Positions 35,030 through 43,844 of a stretch of DNA of 64,000 nt are shown here, piece by piece. Position numbers and translations under genes: made by a program. Below the pieces are notes generated by a model that did no database searches, had not been told where the DNA came from, and saw only the letters and a program-made list of their open reading frames with translations. This DNA comes from an uncultured Armatimonadota bacterium (GTDB lineage: Bacteria > Armatimonadota > Fimbriimonadia > Fimbriimonadales > Fimbriimonadaceae): assembly GCA_903927345.1 (NCBI GenBank), contig CAIYMO010000049.1, positions 1-64,000 on the forward strand, given 5' to 3'. The first letter of the stretch is position 1; each line of letters opens with the position of its first letter.

Positions 35030-37150
35030 ATGCTTGCTTCCCTGATCGCGCTAACCCTCCAATCAAACCTCGTGCGGGGCGAATTCGGAGTTCCGATTAT
35101 TCGCGCCGCAAATGTCGCGGATGCGATGGAATTGCAAGGATACGCGACCGCCCAAGATCGACTCTGGCAGATGGAAATGAGTCGGCGTGGTGCTCGGTCA
35201 AAGCTCGCCGAAGTTCTTGGAAGTGCATCTCTCACTGCCGATATTGAACAGGCAAAGCAGTTCTACACAGAAGCCGAACTCCGTGCCCAGTTTGTCCGCC
35301 TCCCCGTAGCAATGCAGGGGTGGTTCAAGGCTTACGCAAAGGGAGTAAATCGATTTGTTCAGGAGGGCCAACTTCCGTCCGAATATGCGGCCAACGGATT
35401 CCAACCCGCACCTTGGACAGAACTAGATTCCGTCGCCGTGACAATCAAACTGCTCCAGATCTTTGGACGGGGCGGCGCCGGCGAACTCCGAAACCTTGCG
35501 CTCTACAAGTTTCTTGAAGCACAGCCAAAGATCAAAGACCGAGCGCCCGACGTCTTCGGTGACTTCGCTTGGCAGAACGATGCGAATTCGGTGCCAACCT
35601 GCCCTGCTGAGGACGACCTCGTAAAGGTCAAGCCAACGTTCCCTCAACCTTCTCCAGAAATCACGAAAGCACACCTGGCTGCCCTGCCTCCTCTCGGAGT
35701 GTTCGAATTACTGCCCGGTGTTCGAGTCGTAAGCCTTGACGAATCAAAACGACGATCTCAGATCCTCAAAACTCCGTTCAAAAGCGGATCCTACTGTGTC
35801 GTGGTAGGAAAGAAGAAGTCGGCTACAGGTGGAGCGCTGTTGCTCAGTGGCCCCCAAATGGGGTTCACCGTTCCTTCGATCATCCATGAAGTTTCCCTAC
35901 ATGCGCCAGGGTTGGACGTCGCTGGCATGGCGGTCCCTGGTGTTCCGGGAGTCATGGTCGGGGCCACTCCGAACGCAGCATGGGGACTCACCACCGGGGT
36001 TGCCGATACGGAAGACATTTACTTACTGAACCTCAAGGACAAGGACCATTGGTCGGAGGGCCCGATTCGAAATGTCGCGTTCAACATCCCGGTCAAAGGT
36101 GGCGAGCCCAAGGTCATCGAGCGCCGAGATACCGACTACGGGCAGATCGTGTTTGAGGTTGGCGCAAAGAAAGTCGGCTTCGCGCGCAAGCGGGCTTACG
36201 AAGGTCGGGAACTCCAGTCGTACGAGGCGGTCGCTGGCCTGTGGACAGTCCAAGATCGCAAAGGATTTGAAAAATCGACCGCTCGCGCGACGATGAATTT
36301 CAACTGCTTCATTGCGCTCAAAAACGGCGACATTGGATGGAGATACCTTGGCGAGGTCCCCTCCCGCCCAAGTGGATTTGATCCCCGATTCCCGCTACCG
36401 CCAGTTCGGAAAGCTGAATGGGATGGGATGATTCCATTTGACCAGATGCCTCATGCCTGGAATCCAAAGCGCGGATATCTCGCCAACTGGAACAACAAGC
36501 CCGCCGCATGGTGGCCGAATCTGGACACACCAGCGTGGGGAGAAGCGTTCCGCAACCGCCTACTGCTCACTCATCTGGAAGAAAAAAAGCTCTCGCCCGA
36601 TTCGCTGCAAAAAGCCGTGGTCGGTATGGCAACGATGGCGGAGACTTATCCCGCATTTGCCACACTGCTCAAGGGAACGGTACTCGACAAATGGAATGGC
36701 TCATATCGAGATGACCCAAGAATGGGTCAAATTTTTGCAAAGTTCATTCCTGCGTTGCGAGAGGAGCTATTCCTTGGCGTCACCGGCAACCTCGGCTCGC
36801 CAGACAACTTTGCCCTCGTCGCACAGGCCGATGTTATGCTCCGCGCTCTGCGCGGTGAGACACGCTACGACTACCTACAGGGTCGCAAGTCAGGCGAGGT
36901 TATTGCTACTGCGCTCGACCGTGCGGTTGTTGCGGCGGGAGATGCTATCTTTACCCCGGCAACCCTTCCGGTACCTGCCAGCATCAAGCCCGTTCCGTGG
37001 CGAAACCGCGGCACGTACATCCAGATCGTCGAAGTCGGCAAGTCCGGCATGAACGTGGTGACGCCCGGTGTCGCTTCCTCAGGAGTTCACTCGTCCGATC
37101 AGGCAGACTTGGCACGAACATTTGGCTTCAAACCTATGGTGATCAAGTAA
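35030..37150 (+). CDS. Penicillin-acylase-family (S45) Ntn hydrolase
   Basis: A 706-aa precursor. It starts near a short hydrophobic leader (MLASLIALTLQS) and GEFGVPIIRA, followed by ATAQDRLWQMEMSRRGARSKLAEVLG, typical of the alpha chain. The autocatalytic site is KSGSYCVVVG, making Ser254 the N-terminal nucleophile of the beta chain; the usual SNNW reads SYCV here. LSGPQMGFTVPSIIHEVSLHAPGLDVAGMAVPGVPG and TPNAAWGLTTGVADTEDIY follow as in family members. Substrates in relatives are penicillins, cephalosporins or acyl-homoserine lactones; here unknown. Confidence 0.9.
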   Translation: MLASLIALTLQSNLVRGEFGVPIIRAANVADAMELQGYATAQDRLWQMEMSRRGARSKLAEVLGSASLTADIEQAKQFYTEAELRAQFVRLPVAMQGWFKAYAKGVNRFVQEGQLPSEYAANGFQPAPWTELDSVAVTIKLLQIFGRGGAGELRNLALYKFLEAQPKIKDRAPDVFGDFAWQNDANSVPTCPAEDDLVKVKPTFPQPSPEITKAHLAALPPLGVFELLPGVRVVSLDESKRRSQILKTPFKSGSYCVVVGKKKSATGGALLLSGPQMGFTVPSIIHEVSLHAPGLDVAGMAVPGVPGVMVGATPNAAWGLTTGVADTEDIYLLNLKDKDHWSEGPIRNVAFNIPVKGGEPKVIERRDTDYGQIVFEVGAKKVGFARKRAYEGRELQSYEAVAGLWTVQDRKGFEKSTARATMNFNCFIALKNGDIGWRYLGEVPSRPSGFDPRFPLPPVRKAEWDGMIPFDQMPHAWNPKRGYLANWNNKPAAWWPNLDTPAWGEAFRNRLLLTHLEEKKLSPDSLQKAVVGMATMAETYPAFATLLKGTVLDKWNGSYRDDPRMGQIFAKFIPALREELFLGVTGNLGSPDNFALVAQADVMLRALRGETRYDYLQGRKSGEVIATALDRAVVAAGDAIFTPATLPVPASIKPVPWRNRGTYIQIVEVGKSGMNVVTPGVASSGVHSSDQADLARTFGFKPMVIK

Positions 37151-37234
37151 GGATTAATCACTCAGAAGTTCACCCTCCGGAGCTTCGAAGCCAGTTGAGA
37201 TTTCGGCCGGCAAGGTATACTCTTCTCTTCCTGT

Positions 37235-37311
37235 GCTCCGGTCGTCTAGCGGTTCAGGACATCGCCCTCTCACGGCGAAGATCGCGGGTTCGAATCCCGT
37301 TCGGAGTACCA
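37235..37311 (+). tRNA. tRNA-Glu (anticodon CTC), CCA encoded
   Basis: A complete cloverleaf is visible. The acceptor arm is GCTCCGG/TCGGAGT with two G-U pairs, and the D arm begins CGTCTAG. The anticodon stem-loop is TCGCC-CTCTCAC-GGCGA with anticodon CTC, and the T arm is GCGGG-TTCGAAT-CCCGT. The discriminator A is followed by an encoded CCA. It reads GAG codons. No other tRNA lies beside it. Confidence 0.95.
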
Positions 37312-37444
37312 CTTCACTTTCCCGTTGGGTCCCTAAGCTAGCTTTCTTGGGTCGACTACTCTGACTTTGAGATTGCCGCAGTGCTTTCAATGTCTCTCCT
37401 CAGCAAGAGCAAAGTCAGTCTCCGCAGTGAGTATCCTCACAAAC

Positions 37445-38410
37445 ATGACTCCTCGAAGGAATCCGACCGTCGGACGACCATCTCGAAATCCATTCCAAAT
37501 TGGACGCACTGCATGGCTCGTCATTTCGATGCTCCTCAGCGCCCCCTCATCGACGGTACTCGCTTCGCCCCAAAGCAGTGACCTCCAGGCGTTAGTCGGC
37601 GAGTGGATTTATGTGGAGGACCAGACAGAAGGTCGAACCCTCGAGCAGATGGGTCCGCCAATGAGCTCCAAATTCTCGTTTGGTGCGGAGGGCGAAACAA
37701 TCATTTTAGAGAGTGGTCACGGCTCTGGACAGCGGAACGTCCGGGTGAAACTCGACGGAACGTTCACGGAACTCTTAGACTCGCAGACCAACAGAACAGT
37801 TCGCTACAAAGCAGCTTGGAAAGACTCTACATTAACGACTGAAACAGACTTCATTCGGATGCCCAATGCAGCTCCAGATGGTCTCATTCGAAGGGAGTTC
37901 CGGTTGGTCAAAGGCGGACTCGTTGTCCGTGTAACCACGCAATCAAATCCTTCAGGTTCGGTGGGCTTATACCGTCACCCTCAAGACATCGCGATGCCCA
38001 CACCCGTTAAGGCAACAATTCGTGACATGGCATGGCTCGCAGGAGCTTGGGTCGGAACCAGAAGCTCAGGCTCCGCGATAGAAGAGCGTTGGAGCCCAGC
38101 TAAGGGAGGCGCGATGCTTGGCACATCGCGTACGGTAAACCCCCGCGACCAGATGTCAGCCTTTGAGTACCTTCGCATAGTCGAGCGGGATGGTGGACTC
38201 GTTTATATCGCACAACCTGGGGGAGCCACTCCGACAGAGTTTGTGCTCAGCGAAGTATGTGCCACGCGAGCGGTCTTTGACAATCCGCGACATGACTATC
38301 CGAAGCGGATTGTGTACGAACTCTCCCCGGATGGTGGCCTATCGGCCACGATCGGGTTCATGAAGGGTGGGTCTCCGCGACGCTTCGACTTTACCCGTGA
38401 ACGTAATTAG
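37445..38410 (+). CDS. Exported two-domain protein with C-terminal DUF6265-like domain
   Basis: The ATG at 37445 gives a 321-aa protein with a hydrophobic export segment (TAWLVISMLLSAPSSTVLAS). Residues about 45-190 form a strand-rich domain beginning LVGEWIYVEDQTEGRTLEQ. The C-terminal 130 residues (WLAGAWVGTRSSGSAIEERWSPAKGGAMLGTSRTV, then FDNPRHDYPKRIVYEL) match the DUF6265 pattern, a lipocalin-like fold of unknown role. Two lipocalin-like domains in tandem are likely. Confidence 0.75.
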   Translation: MTPRRNPTVGRPSRNPFQIGRTAWLVISMLLSAPSSTVLASPQSSDLQALVGEWIYVEDQTEGRTLEQMGPPMSSKFSFGAEGETIILESGHGSGQRNVRVKLDGTFTELLDSQTNRTVRYKAAWKDSTLTTETDFIRMPNAAPDGLIRREFRLVKGGLVVRVTTQSNPSGSVGLYRHPQDIAMPTPVKATIRDMAWLAGAWVGTRSSGSAIEERWSPAKGGAMLGTSRTVNPRDQMSAFEYLRIVERDGGLVYIAQPGGATPTEFVLSEVCATRAVFDNPRHDYPKRIVYELSPDGGLSATIGFMKGGSPRRFDFTRERN

Positions 38411-38458
38411 TCGAGAATAGCCGCGGGCATCTCCTACCAACATTTGAAGGATACGCGA

Positions 38459-38953
38459 ATGGTTAACTTTGAGCTTAAACTAAGCCACGAGCCTTGGGGC
38501 ATTGTTCTCGAAGGAACTGTCGAGTTTGCCGAGGAGATACGATGCCTGTTGTTCGCATGGAACGGCAACGAGGTTGCTTGGGCAAAGTCTTCCCAACTTG
38601 AAAAGAGTGTTGATCTCTCACTTTGCTACTACCCAAGCCCGATTGGACGCGCGCAACTGATAACTCGAGTTGGAAGTGGCTGGTCAACCGAACTAATGCT
38701 TAAACAGCATCAACGTCCCACCTATGGAACAAGTTGCTCCGCTGAACCCAACCAAGTGTCAATCCTCTATCGCACGGAGGACCATGGCGTAGGACTGGTA
38801 GCGCTTTTGCCAGAGTGTACGCAGTCGCGCCGGAAGAAGCTGTGGCATATCCGCCCAGAGAGAGTGAGCGATGACTTACAGCTTTTTGTGCAGGCTTATG
38901 GTCGCTCCGGAGCCTTTACCGGCCACCCTTTTGCTCAAGCCAAACATCCTTGA
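38459..38953 (+). CDS. Hypothetical protein (164 aa)
   Basis: GAAGG at 38446-38450 and an ATG at 38459 (MVNFELKLSHEPWGIVLEG) decide the start. The product is soluble, strand-rich and has no signal peptide. LLFAWNGNEVAWAKSS and LQLFVQAYGRSGAFTGHPFA are its most distinctive stretches, but I recognise no family. The 3' end overlaps the convergent DUF1080 gene by 38 bp. Confidence 0.6.
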   Translation: MVNFELKLSHEPWGIVLEGTVEFAEEIRCLLFAWNGNEVAWAKSSQLEKSVDLSLCYYPSPIGRAQLITRVGSGWSTELMLKQHQRPTYGTSCSAEPNQVSILYRTEDHGVGLVALLPECTQSRRKKLWHIRPERVSDDLQLFVQAYGRSGAFTGHPFAQAKHP

Positions 38954-39491
38954 ACTCGACCACCATATCCATGCCACCGTGGAGCTGAAGGGCAACTCTG
39001 CCTTCTAGGCGTCCCTTCGGGTCGTCAATGTCCGTGATCGTTTTGCCGTTCAGCTTGACCGTATAGTGAGTGCCTATCGCACTCACGTCGAGGCGAGACC
39101 ATGCACCGGGCTTGAAACCAGACGTCGCGTGCAGAGCAGCGTCGGGCTTGAACACCCACCCGCGACCAGCCGTTTCCCAAATCCCTGCCACATCCTCGAT
39201 AGCGTCAATTTCGGCTTGCATCCCCTTCACCAGAGGCTGTTCGTTGATCTTCTCGGCACGGAAGTAAAAGCCACTGTTACCTCCGGCAATTTTGAATTGA
39301 AGGTGGGCAGTGAAGTCCTTGACTGGCTTCTCGTAAAGCAAGATTCCTTGGTCGTCGGCCTTGGAACACTCACCCTTGAGAACACCGCGGCTGACGGTCC
39401 ATTTCCCGCCACCAACAATTTCCCAACCGTTCAACGTTTTTCCGTCGAAAATTTTAGTGGCGCCAAGGACGAGAACGGTTGCTGCGATCAT
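38916..39491 (-). CDS. DUF1080 (3-keto-disaccharide hydrolase) domain protein
   Basis: A 191-aa exported protein: short signal (MIAATVLVLGATK), then KIFDGKTLNGWEIVGGGKWTVSRGVLKGE and GNSGFYFRAEKINEQPLVKGMQAEID, the hallmark of DUF1080. The C-terminus closes with GRVALQLHGGMDMVVEFKDVWL. This jelly-roll family includes enzymes that hydrolyse 3-keto-glycosides. It probably works on environmental or surface glycans, in line with the nearby GH35-like gene on the same strand. Confidence 0.87.
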   Translation of the reverse strand: MIAATVLVLGATKIFDGKTLNGWEIVGGGKWTVSRGVLKGECSKADDQGILLYEKPVKDFTAHLQFKIAGGNSGFYFRAEKINEQPLVKGMQAEIDAIEDVAGIWETAGRGWVFKPDAALHATSGFKPGAWSRLDVSAIGTHYTVKLNGKTITDIDDPKGRLEGRVALQLHGGMDMVVEFKDVWLEQKGGR

Positions 39492-39504
39492 GCCTCAGTT
39501 TGCC

Positions 39505-39807
39505 TTATCCGAGCGCAAAATTGATGCAGATCTTCGCCGCAATCTCGTCGCCGATCTGGAGATTCTCCGCTCGTTGAACCAAGAGCTTTACGGGGAGCAA
39601 AAAACGCCCATCCTTCGGGATGAGCGAAGTCTTGAACTCCGTAGCGCCGATGATCGCCATCACAGCAATGCAACCCCAGCCGTAAGACGCCTGCTTCGCC
39701 AAATCCTTAATCGCTAGCGAATCTTCGAATGGAATCGGTGCGAATACAAACGGAGCCGGACCTCTCCACTCGATCAAAGTCGCCTCAAAGCAAAACTCCA
39801 TGCTCAT
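39505..39807 (-). CDS. DUF1905 domain protein (100 aa)
   Basis: A 100-aa protein matching DUF1905: FEATLIEWRGPAPFVFAPIPFEDS, GWGCIAVMAIIGATEFKTSLIPKDGRFLLPVKLLVQRAENLQIGD. The family folds as a small barrel of unknown function. It shares one base with the upstream GH35-like gene, so it is translated from the same message. Confidence 0.8.
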   Translation of the reverse strand: MSMEFCFEATLIEWRGPAPFVFAPIPFEDSLAIKDLAKQASYGWGCIAVMAIIGATEFKTSLIPKDGRFLLPVKLLVQRAENLQIGDEIAAKICINFALG

Positions 39808-41372
39808 CAGTATCGATACAGCCTAAATCGCTGAGTCGTCCATGCGCCATCGTACAGGTGAATATGGCGCCCCTGGTGGGTTTGGTCGCCGTTCAACCAG
39901 CGTGCGCCAACCAATAAGCCATCCGCATATGAGCCGGCTTGGCAGGACTCGATCCCGATCCGGTGCTCTCCCTCCGCAGGTGCGAATGTGAGGACCGTCC
40001 CCTTTCCGAGAGCGACAAATTCTTCATCACCAAGTTGGAGGATCATCACCCCACCCAAAGGAGTTCCCAGGGGGGCCTCCCATCGGCCGTTCCCATGTGT
40101 TGGCAATGCAGTGATGCTGTTATCTCCGCCCACTGCCGCACGGTCAAACTTCGCGGTAAACACGATGCCTCCGAGTTCCACAGATTCAGCTTCAGCCTGC
40201 AGATTCCAATCAAAGTCAAGCCGAGGCGTCATCCCAACGATTGTTCCCTTCGCCCACCCTTCCACGACTAATGGAAACATGTTTTTCAGAGCGCAATACA
40301 GCTGCCCAAGGTCCTCTGCCTTTTCGTCCTTGAGGTCCTCAATCGCGAAAGGACAGGTTCCCATCGAACCCAGCGCGGCGATGGCGTGGAGTGCGTTTGC
40401 CGACATTCGAGCAGACGGCGCCATCTCGGGAATGAAAACTGCGTTGCCGGACCGGTTGTAGCGCTCTGCCCAATCAACGAAGTTCGGGAAATAGATATCA
40501 GGCGCCAAGAAGTCAAGCGAGGGCGCAAATTGTTGCCAAACCTCGAGCAAGTGCGGCAAGGGTCCACCACTTGGATACTGCCCCGGTTTGAATCCGGGCC
40601 GGATCAGCGCGGCATTGACGAACGTCGGGAGCGGATAGATCTCCTTCCCCGCTGCCGCAATCTCCTCGACAAACGTTGCGAACTGCCACGCAGTGAAGAC
40701 TTCTTCAGCTTCTGGAGTTTCGCGAACGTCCCGTCCGTCGTCGCTGAGTTTTAGCTGCTCAAGTTGACGCCCAAGGTCACCCATTTCGCTGGTCGGAGCG
40801 TCCCAGAGCGCTGCCGAGGCCGTAGAGTGATCCCGGGCTTCGGGGATCATCCCGATCTCATTCTCAATCTGCATCATCAGAACCGTCTGGGTTTTCCCAT
40901 CGAACTCGGCGAGCCACGTCATCAGGGCCAGATACGCTCGCTTGTCGGCTTCTAGAACCTCGCGGGACGAGGGACTGATGATCTCCTGAGGTGTCCCATC
41001 TGTGGTTAAGACTCTCGCAAACCGCTCTGAATCACGCTTCACCCAACTTGGCGCGTAGCAAGACATCGAGTTCTTCCAGGTACCAAACCAAAGCAGGACA
41101 AGCCGAAGTCCATGCTTTCGAGCGCCAAGAATGGCTCCTTCAACGAGCGTAAAGTCAAACTTTCCCTCTTCAGGTTCAAACAGGTCCCAGCAGACCGGGA
41201 CCAGGACCGTATTGAGGTTCATCGCAGCCAACTTCTCGTAGGCTCTGTCGAGGTCAGGGAGGTGGGACGCGGTTGAGTTTCCCAACTCTCCGCCTAAAAT
41301 CAAAAAGGGCTTTCCGTCAAGGATGAGTTGCCTCACGGAGCCTCTCTGTTCTATCTTGGGAATCTCGACCAT
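39807..41372 (-). CDS. GH35-like (beta-galactosidase / DUF5597) glycoside hydrolase
   Basis: A 521-aa protein of clan GH-A. It starts RQLILDGKPFLILGGELGNS, with LNTVLVPVCWDLFEPEEGKFDF defining the barrel entrance. QIENEIG around 168-174 carries the probable acid/base Glu, and FIPEMAPSAR around 318-327 the nucleophile Glu. The C-terminal third has strand-rich domains including a DUF5597-like part. There is no clear signal peptide, so cytosolic action on imported oligosaccharides is likely. It heads a reverse-strand run with DUF1905 and DUF1080. Confidence 0.87.
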   Translation of the reverse strand: MVEIPKIEQRGSVRQLILDGKPFLILGGELGNSTASHLPDLDRAYEKLAAMNLNTVLVPVCWDLFEPEEGKFDFTLVEGAILGARKHGLRLVLLWFGTWKNSMSCYAPSWVKRDSERFARVLTTDGTPQEIISPSSREVLEADKRAYLALMTWLAEFDGKTQTVLMMQIENEIGMIPEARDHSTASAALWDAPTSEMGDLGRQLEQLKLSDDGRDVRETPEAEEVFTAWQFATFVEEIAAAGKEIYPLPTFVNAALIRPGFKPGQYPSGGPLPHLLEVWQQFAPSLDFLAPDIYFPNFVDWAERYNRSGNAVFIPEMAPSARMSANALHAIAALGSMGTCPFAIEDLKDEKAEDLGQLYCALKNMFPLVVEGWAKGTIVGMTPRLDFDWNLQAEAESVELGGIVFTAKFDRAAVGGDNSITALPTHGNGRWEAPLGTPLGGVMILQLGDEEFVALGKGTVLTFAPAEGEHRIGIESCQAGSYADGLLVGARWLNGDQTHQGRHIHLYDGAWTTQRFRLYRY

Positions 41373-41470
41373 TAGATGACAACAGTTTAGCGGTTCGCGT
41401 TACAATTCGGAAACCAGTGAAACATCTCGGTGATATCAAATCTAAACGTCTGATCCATGTTTAGGGTTGG

Positions 41471-41677
41471 TTGTTTTTAGTTTTGGCGCTGATTGCCGAC
41501 GTGGGACTCCTCGTTCCGAACTTTTCTTGGCAGAACTTAGCACTGTTAGCGATTGCGATCTGGGCGGCGAGCCGGTGGTACTACTACCTGTTCTATGTGA
41601 TCGAACATTACGTTGACTCTGAATTCAAATTTGCCAGCGTAACGGCAGCGATACGCTACTTACTCAAACGTAAATAG
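41471..41677 (+). CDS. Small two-helix membrane protein (68 aa)
   Basis: A TTG start at 41471 follows AGGG. The nearby ATG at 41457 is in another frame and closes after seven codons. Hydrophobic segments FLVLALIADVGLLV and LALLAIAIWAASRWYYYLFYVI form two membrane helices, followed by a basic tail RYLLKRK. I recognise no family. It ends 14 bp before a DinB-like gene and may share its promoter. Confidence 0.5.
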   Translation: MFLVLALIADVGLLVPNFSWQNLALLAIAIWAASRWYYYLFYVIEHYVDSEFKFASVTAAIRYLLKRK

Positions 41678-41691
41678 CTGTAAAATGCGCC

Positions 41692-42174
41692 ATGCCCCTC
41701 ACCCAGCTTCTGTTGGACTCATGGAGTCGCAATTGCAAAATCTTGGATTCGGTTTGCACCCTTCTCACCGAGGAGAATAAAGCGCTCCGCCCATCGCCGT
41801 CCAGTTGGACACTTGATCGGCAACTGGCCCACGTTCATAACACTCGGACCTACTTTCTGTCGCAAATTGCACCTAATTTCGTGACGGGTTTTGATGAGAT
41901 CGCTGATGATTCCGACCTACCGTTAAGCGAGCTCAAAATGGCGCTCACCTCGAGCGGCGCTGCTCTCGCCTCTGGACTAGCAGCTGGGGGACCGATGCAG
42001 GGAGGATACGTCACTTATGAGAATCCTGTTCTTTTCGTCCAGCATATGATTTGGCACGAAGGCTGGCATGCAGGGCAAATCTTCCTGGCGCTTCGCGAAA
42101 ATGGTCAAGAGCCTGCAGAAGATTGGGAAGAGGCGAACGTCTGGGGCGTTTGGCGGACGGAGACTTGGGAGTAG
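41692..42174 (+). CDS. DinB-like family protein
   Basis: A 160-aa four-helix protein with the three-histidine metal site of the DinB/YfiT superfamily: HVHN near 49-52 and HEGWHAGQI near 123-131. Members include thiol-transferases (bacillithiol, mycothiol) and stress proteins; the substrate here is not evident. The DUF3500 gene starts 10 bp after it. Confidence 0.85.
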   Translation: MPLTQLLLDSWSRNCKILDSVCTLLTEENKALRPSPSSWTLDRQLAHVHNTRTYFLSQIAPNFVTGFDEIADDSDLPLSELKMALTSSGAALASGLAAGGPMQGGYVTYENPVLFVQHMIWHEGWHAGQIFLALRENGQEPAEDWEEANVWGVWRTETWE

Positions 42175-42184
42175 AATTGGCGAC

Positions 42185-43192
42185 ATGAAAGCCGTAGCCG
42201 CTGGACTGATTGCAATTGCTGTGATTGCCGCACTGCCAAAACAGACAGAGTCAGCTTCCGTCGTTGCGGCGAAGGCGTTTCTCGCCACACTGACACCCAC
42301 CCAAAAGGCGGCGACCCAAGTCGCGTTTGGTTCGGACCAGCGGTTCCAGTGGGCGTACGTGCCTCTTAACCGGAAGGGCATCTCCTGGGCAGAAATGAGC
42401 CCGGTCCAACGGTCTGCCGCTGAGAGACTTTTGCACTCCGTCCTAAGCAAGGAGGGCAAGGTAAAGGTGGAAGGAATTCGTCAGCTTGAGCTAGTCCTTC
42501 GCGAAATCGAGAAAAACAATATGGGTCGCGACCCAGAAAAGTATTGGTTTGCAGTTTACGGAGATCCTACTGCGTCCTCCAAGTGGGGATTCCGATATGA
42601 GGGGCACCATCAGTCGCTGACATTCGCCTTTGAAAAGGGTCTCGAGATATCCAGTACGCCTCAGTTCATGGGTTCAAATCCAGGAGTTGTACGTACAGGT
42701 CCGAAAGCGGGAACGGCGATCCTGAGCAAAGAACAAAACTTTGCCTTCGAGCTTGTCAGCTCCCTTAAATCTGAGCAACTTTCAAAGGCTCTGGTTTCCG
42801 CGGAGGCACCCTCCGACATTCTCACGGCGAACTCCATCCGTGCTTCGCTCAAGGACCACGTGGGGCTTTCAACATCTGAATTGGATGCTAAGCAACTTAG
42901 CGCACTGAAGACTTTGATGAAGGCGCACTCGGAGATTCAAACCAACAGTGAGCAAGCACGGAGACTCAAGCGAGCACTGAGTGACCCGCAAATTACGTTT
43001 GCCTGGATGGGATCAACCAAGCCCGGTGAAAAGCACTACTATCGAATCCAAGGCACTCGATTCTTGATCGAATTTGACAACACGCAGAACGACGCAAATC
43101 ACATCCACGCAGTGTGGAGAGATTTTGAGGAAGATTTTGGTGGTGACGCCCTCCTCGAGCACTACCAACGGGCTCATGCACCCGCTCGATAA
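42185..43192 (+). CDS. DUF3500 family protein
   Basis: The ATG at 42185 opens a signal peptide (MKAVAAGLIAIAVIAALPKQTESA); the frame reaches further upstream only by shadowing the DinB-like gene. The 335-aa product has KYWFAVYGDPTASSKWGFRYEGHHQSLTFAFEKG and GSNPGVVRTGPKAGTAILSKEQNFAFELVSSL, the DUF3500 signature, and ends FDNTQNDANHIHAVWRDFEEDFG. The function is unknown; the His-rich motifs suggest metal binding. Confidence 0.88.
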   Translation: MKAVAAGLIAIAVIAALPKQTESASVVAAKAFLATLTPTQKAATQVAFGSDQRFQWAYVPLNRKGISWAEMSPVQRSAAERLLHSVLSKEGKVKVEGIRQLELVLREIEKNNMGRDPEKYWFAVYGDPTASSKWGFRYEGHHQSLTFAFEKGLEISSTPQFMGSNPGVVRTGPKAGTAILSKEQNFAFELVSSLKSEQLSKALVSAEAPSDILTANSIRASLKDHVGLSTSELDAKQLSALKTLMKAHSEIQTNSEQARRLKRALSDPQITFAWMGSTKPGEKHYYRIQGTRFLIEFDNTQNDANHIHAVWRDFEEDFGGDALLEHYQRAHAPAR

Positions 43193-43838
43193 TCCAATGT
43201 ATGAGGCGCTCCGAACGGAGCACTCTCAATACGCAGTTACTTCTGGATCAGCAAAGCGCTTCCCAGCGGACATAGCTCCGTTCGGTGGCCTTCCCCCAGG
43301 AGGAGATCAAGATCTTCGCGAGCTGTATCATCCCGAAGAAACTGCAGTGATCCTCGGCATTGGCCCCGTGAGCATGCAAGGATGGGAAGTCCTTAAGACC
43401 TTTGAAGTCATTCAAATGACCCACTGCGCCGATAGTTCGTATTCCAAATATAATGGAGTCCAACTCCTATCCTATTCAGCGGTGTCAGACATGCTAAAGC
43501 TGACATCGTTAGTTTATCCCAGCTACTTCCGCAAAGAGACTGCATCGTTGGGTGAGTACTGCGGCATTTATTCGGAAAACGAACTTATTGCAATGGCGGG
43601 TATTCGCATGAAGATTCCAGGATTTGAAGAGATCAGCGCGATATGCACTCATCTCGACCACCGGGGAAAGGGCCTAGGCTCGGCAGTCACCAGCTTTATG
43701 ATTGAACGCATCCGAGCGCGAGGAAACACCCCGTTTCTCCATACGGAGTCAGACAACCCTGCGCAGCAGATGTATCGGAATGTCGGCTTTGAGCCAAGGG
43801 CAGTTCTGCCAGTCTGGGTTCTGCGCAGAACTGCCTAG
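43176..43838 (+). CDS. GNAT acetyltransferase (FR47-like)
   Basis: The start may be the ATG at 43176, overlapping the DUF3500 gene by 17 bp, or the in-frame ATG at 43197 just beyond it. The 220-aa product has the acetyl-CoA loop in ICTHLDHRGKGLGSAVTSFMIERIRARG and ends FLHTESDNPAQQMYRNVGFEPRAVLPVWVL, the FR47 subgroup pattern. The acetyl acceptor is unknown. Confidence 0.85.
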   Translation: MHPLDNPMYEALRTEHSQYAVTSGSAKRFPADIAPFGGLPPGGDQDLRELYHPEETAVILGIGPVSMQGWEVLKTFEVIQMTHCADSSYSKYNGVQLLSYSAVSDMLKLTSLVYPSYFRKETASLGEYCGIYSENELIAMAGIRMKIPGFEEISAICTHLDHRGKGLGSAVTSFMIERIRARGNTPFLHTESDNPAQQMYRNVGFEPRAVLPVWVLRRTA

Positions 43839-43844
43839 TGCGAC

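Noticed and set aside
42068-42184. Upstream extension of the DUF3500 gene
   Set aside because: It overlaps the DinB-like gene; the ATG at 42185 starts a signal peptide.
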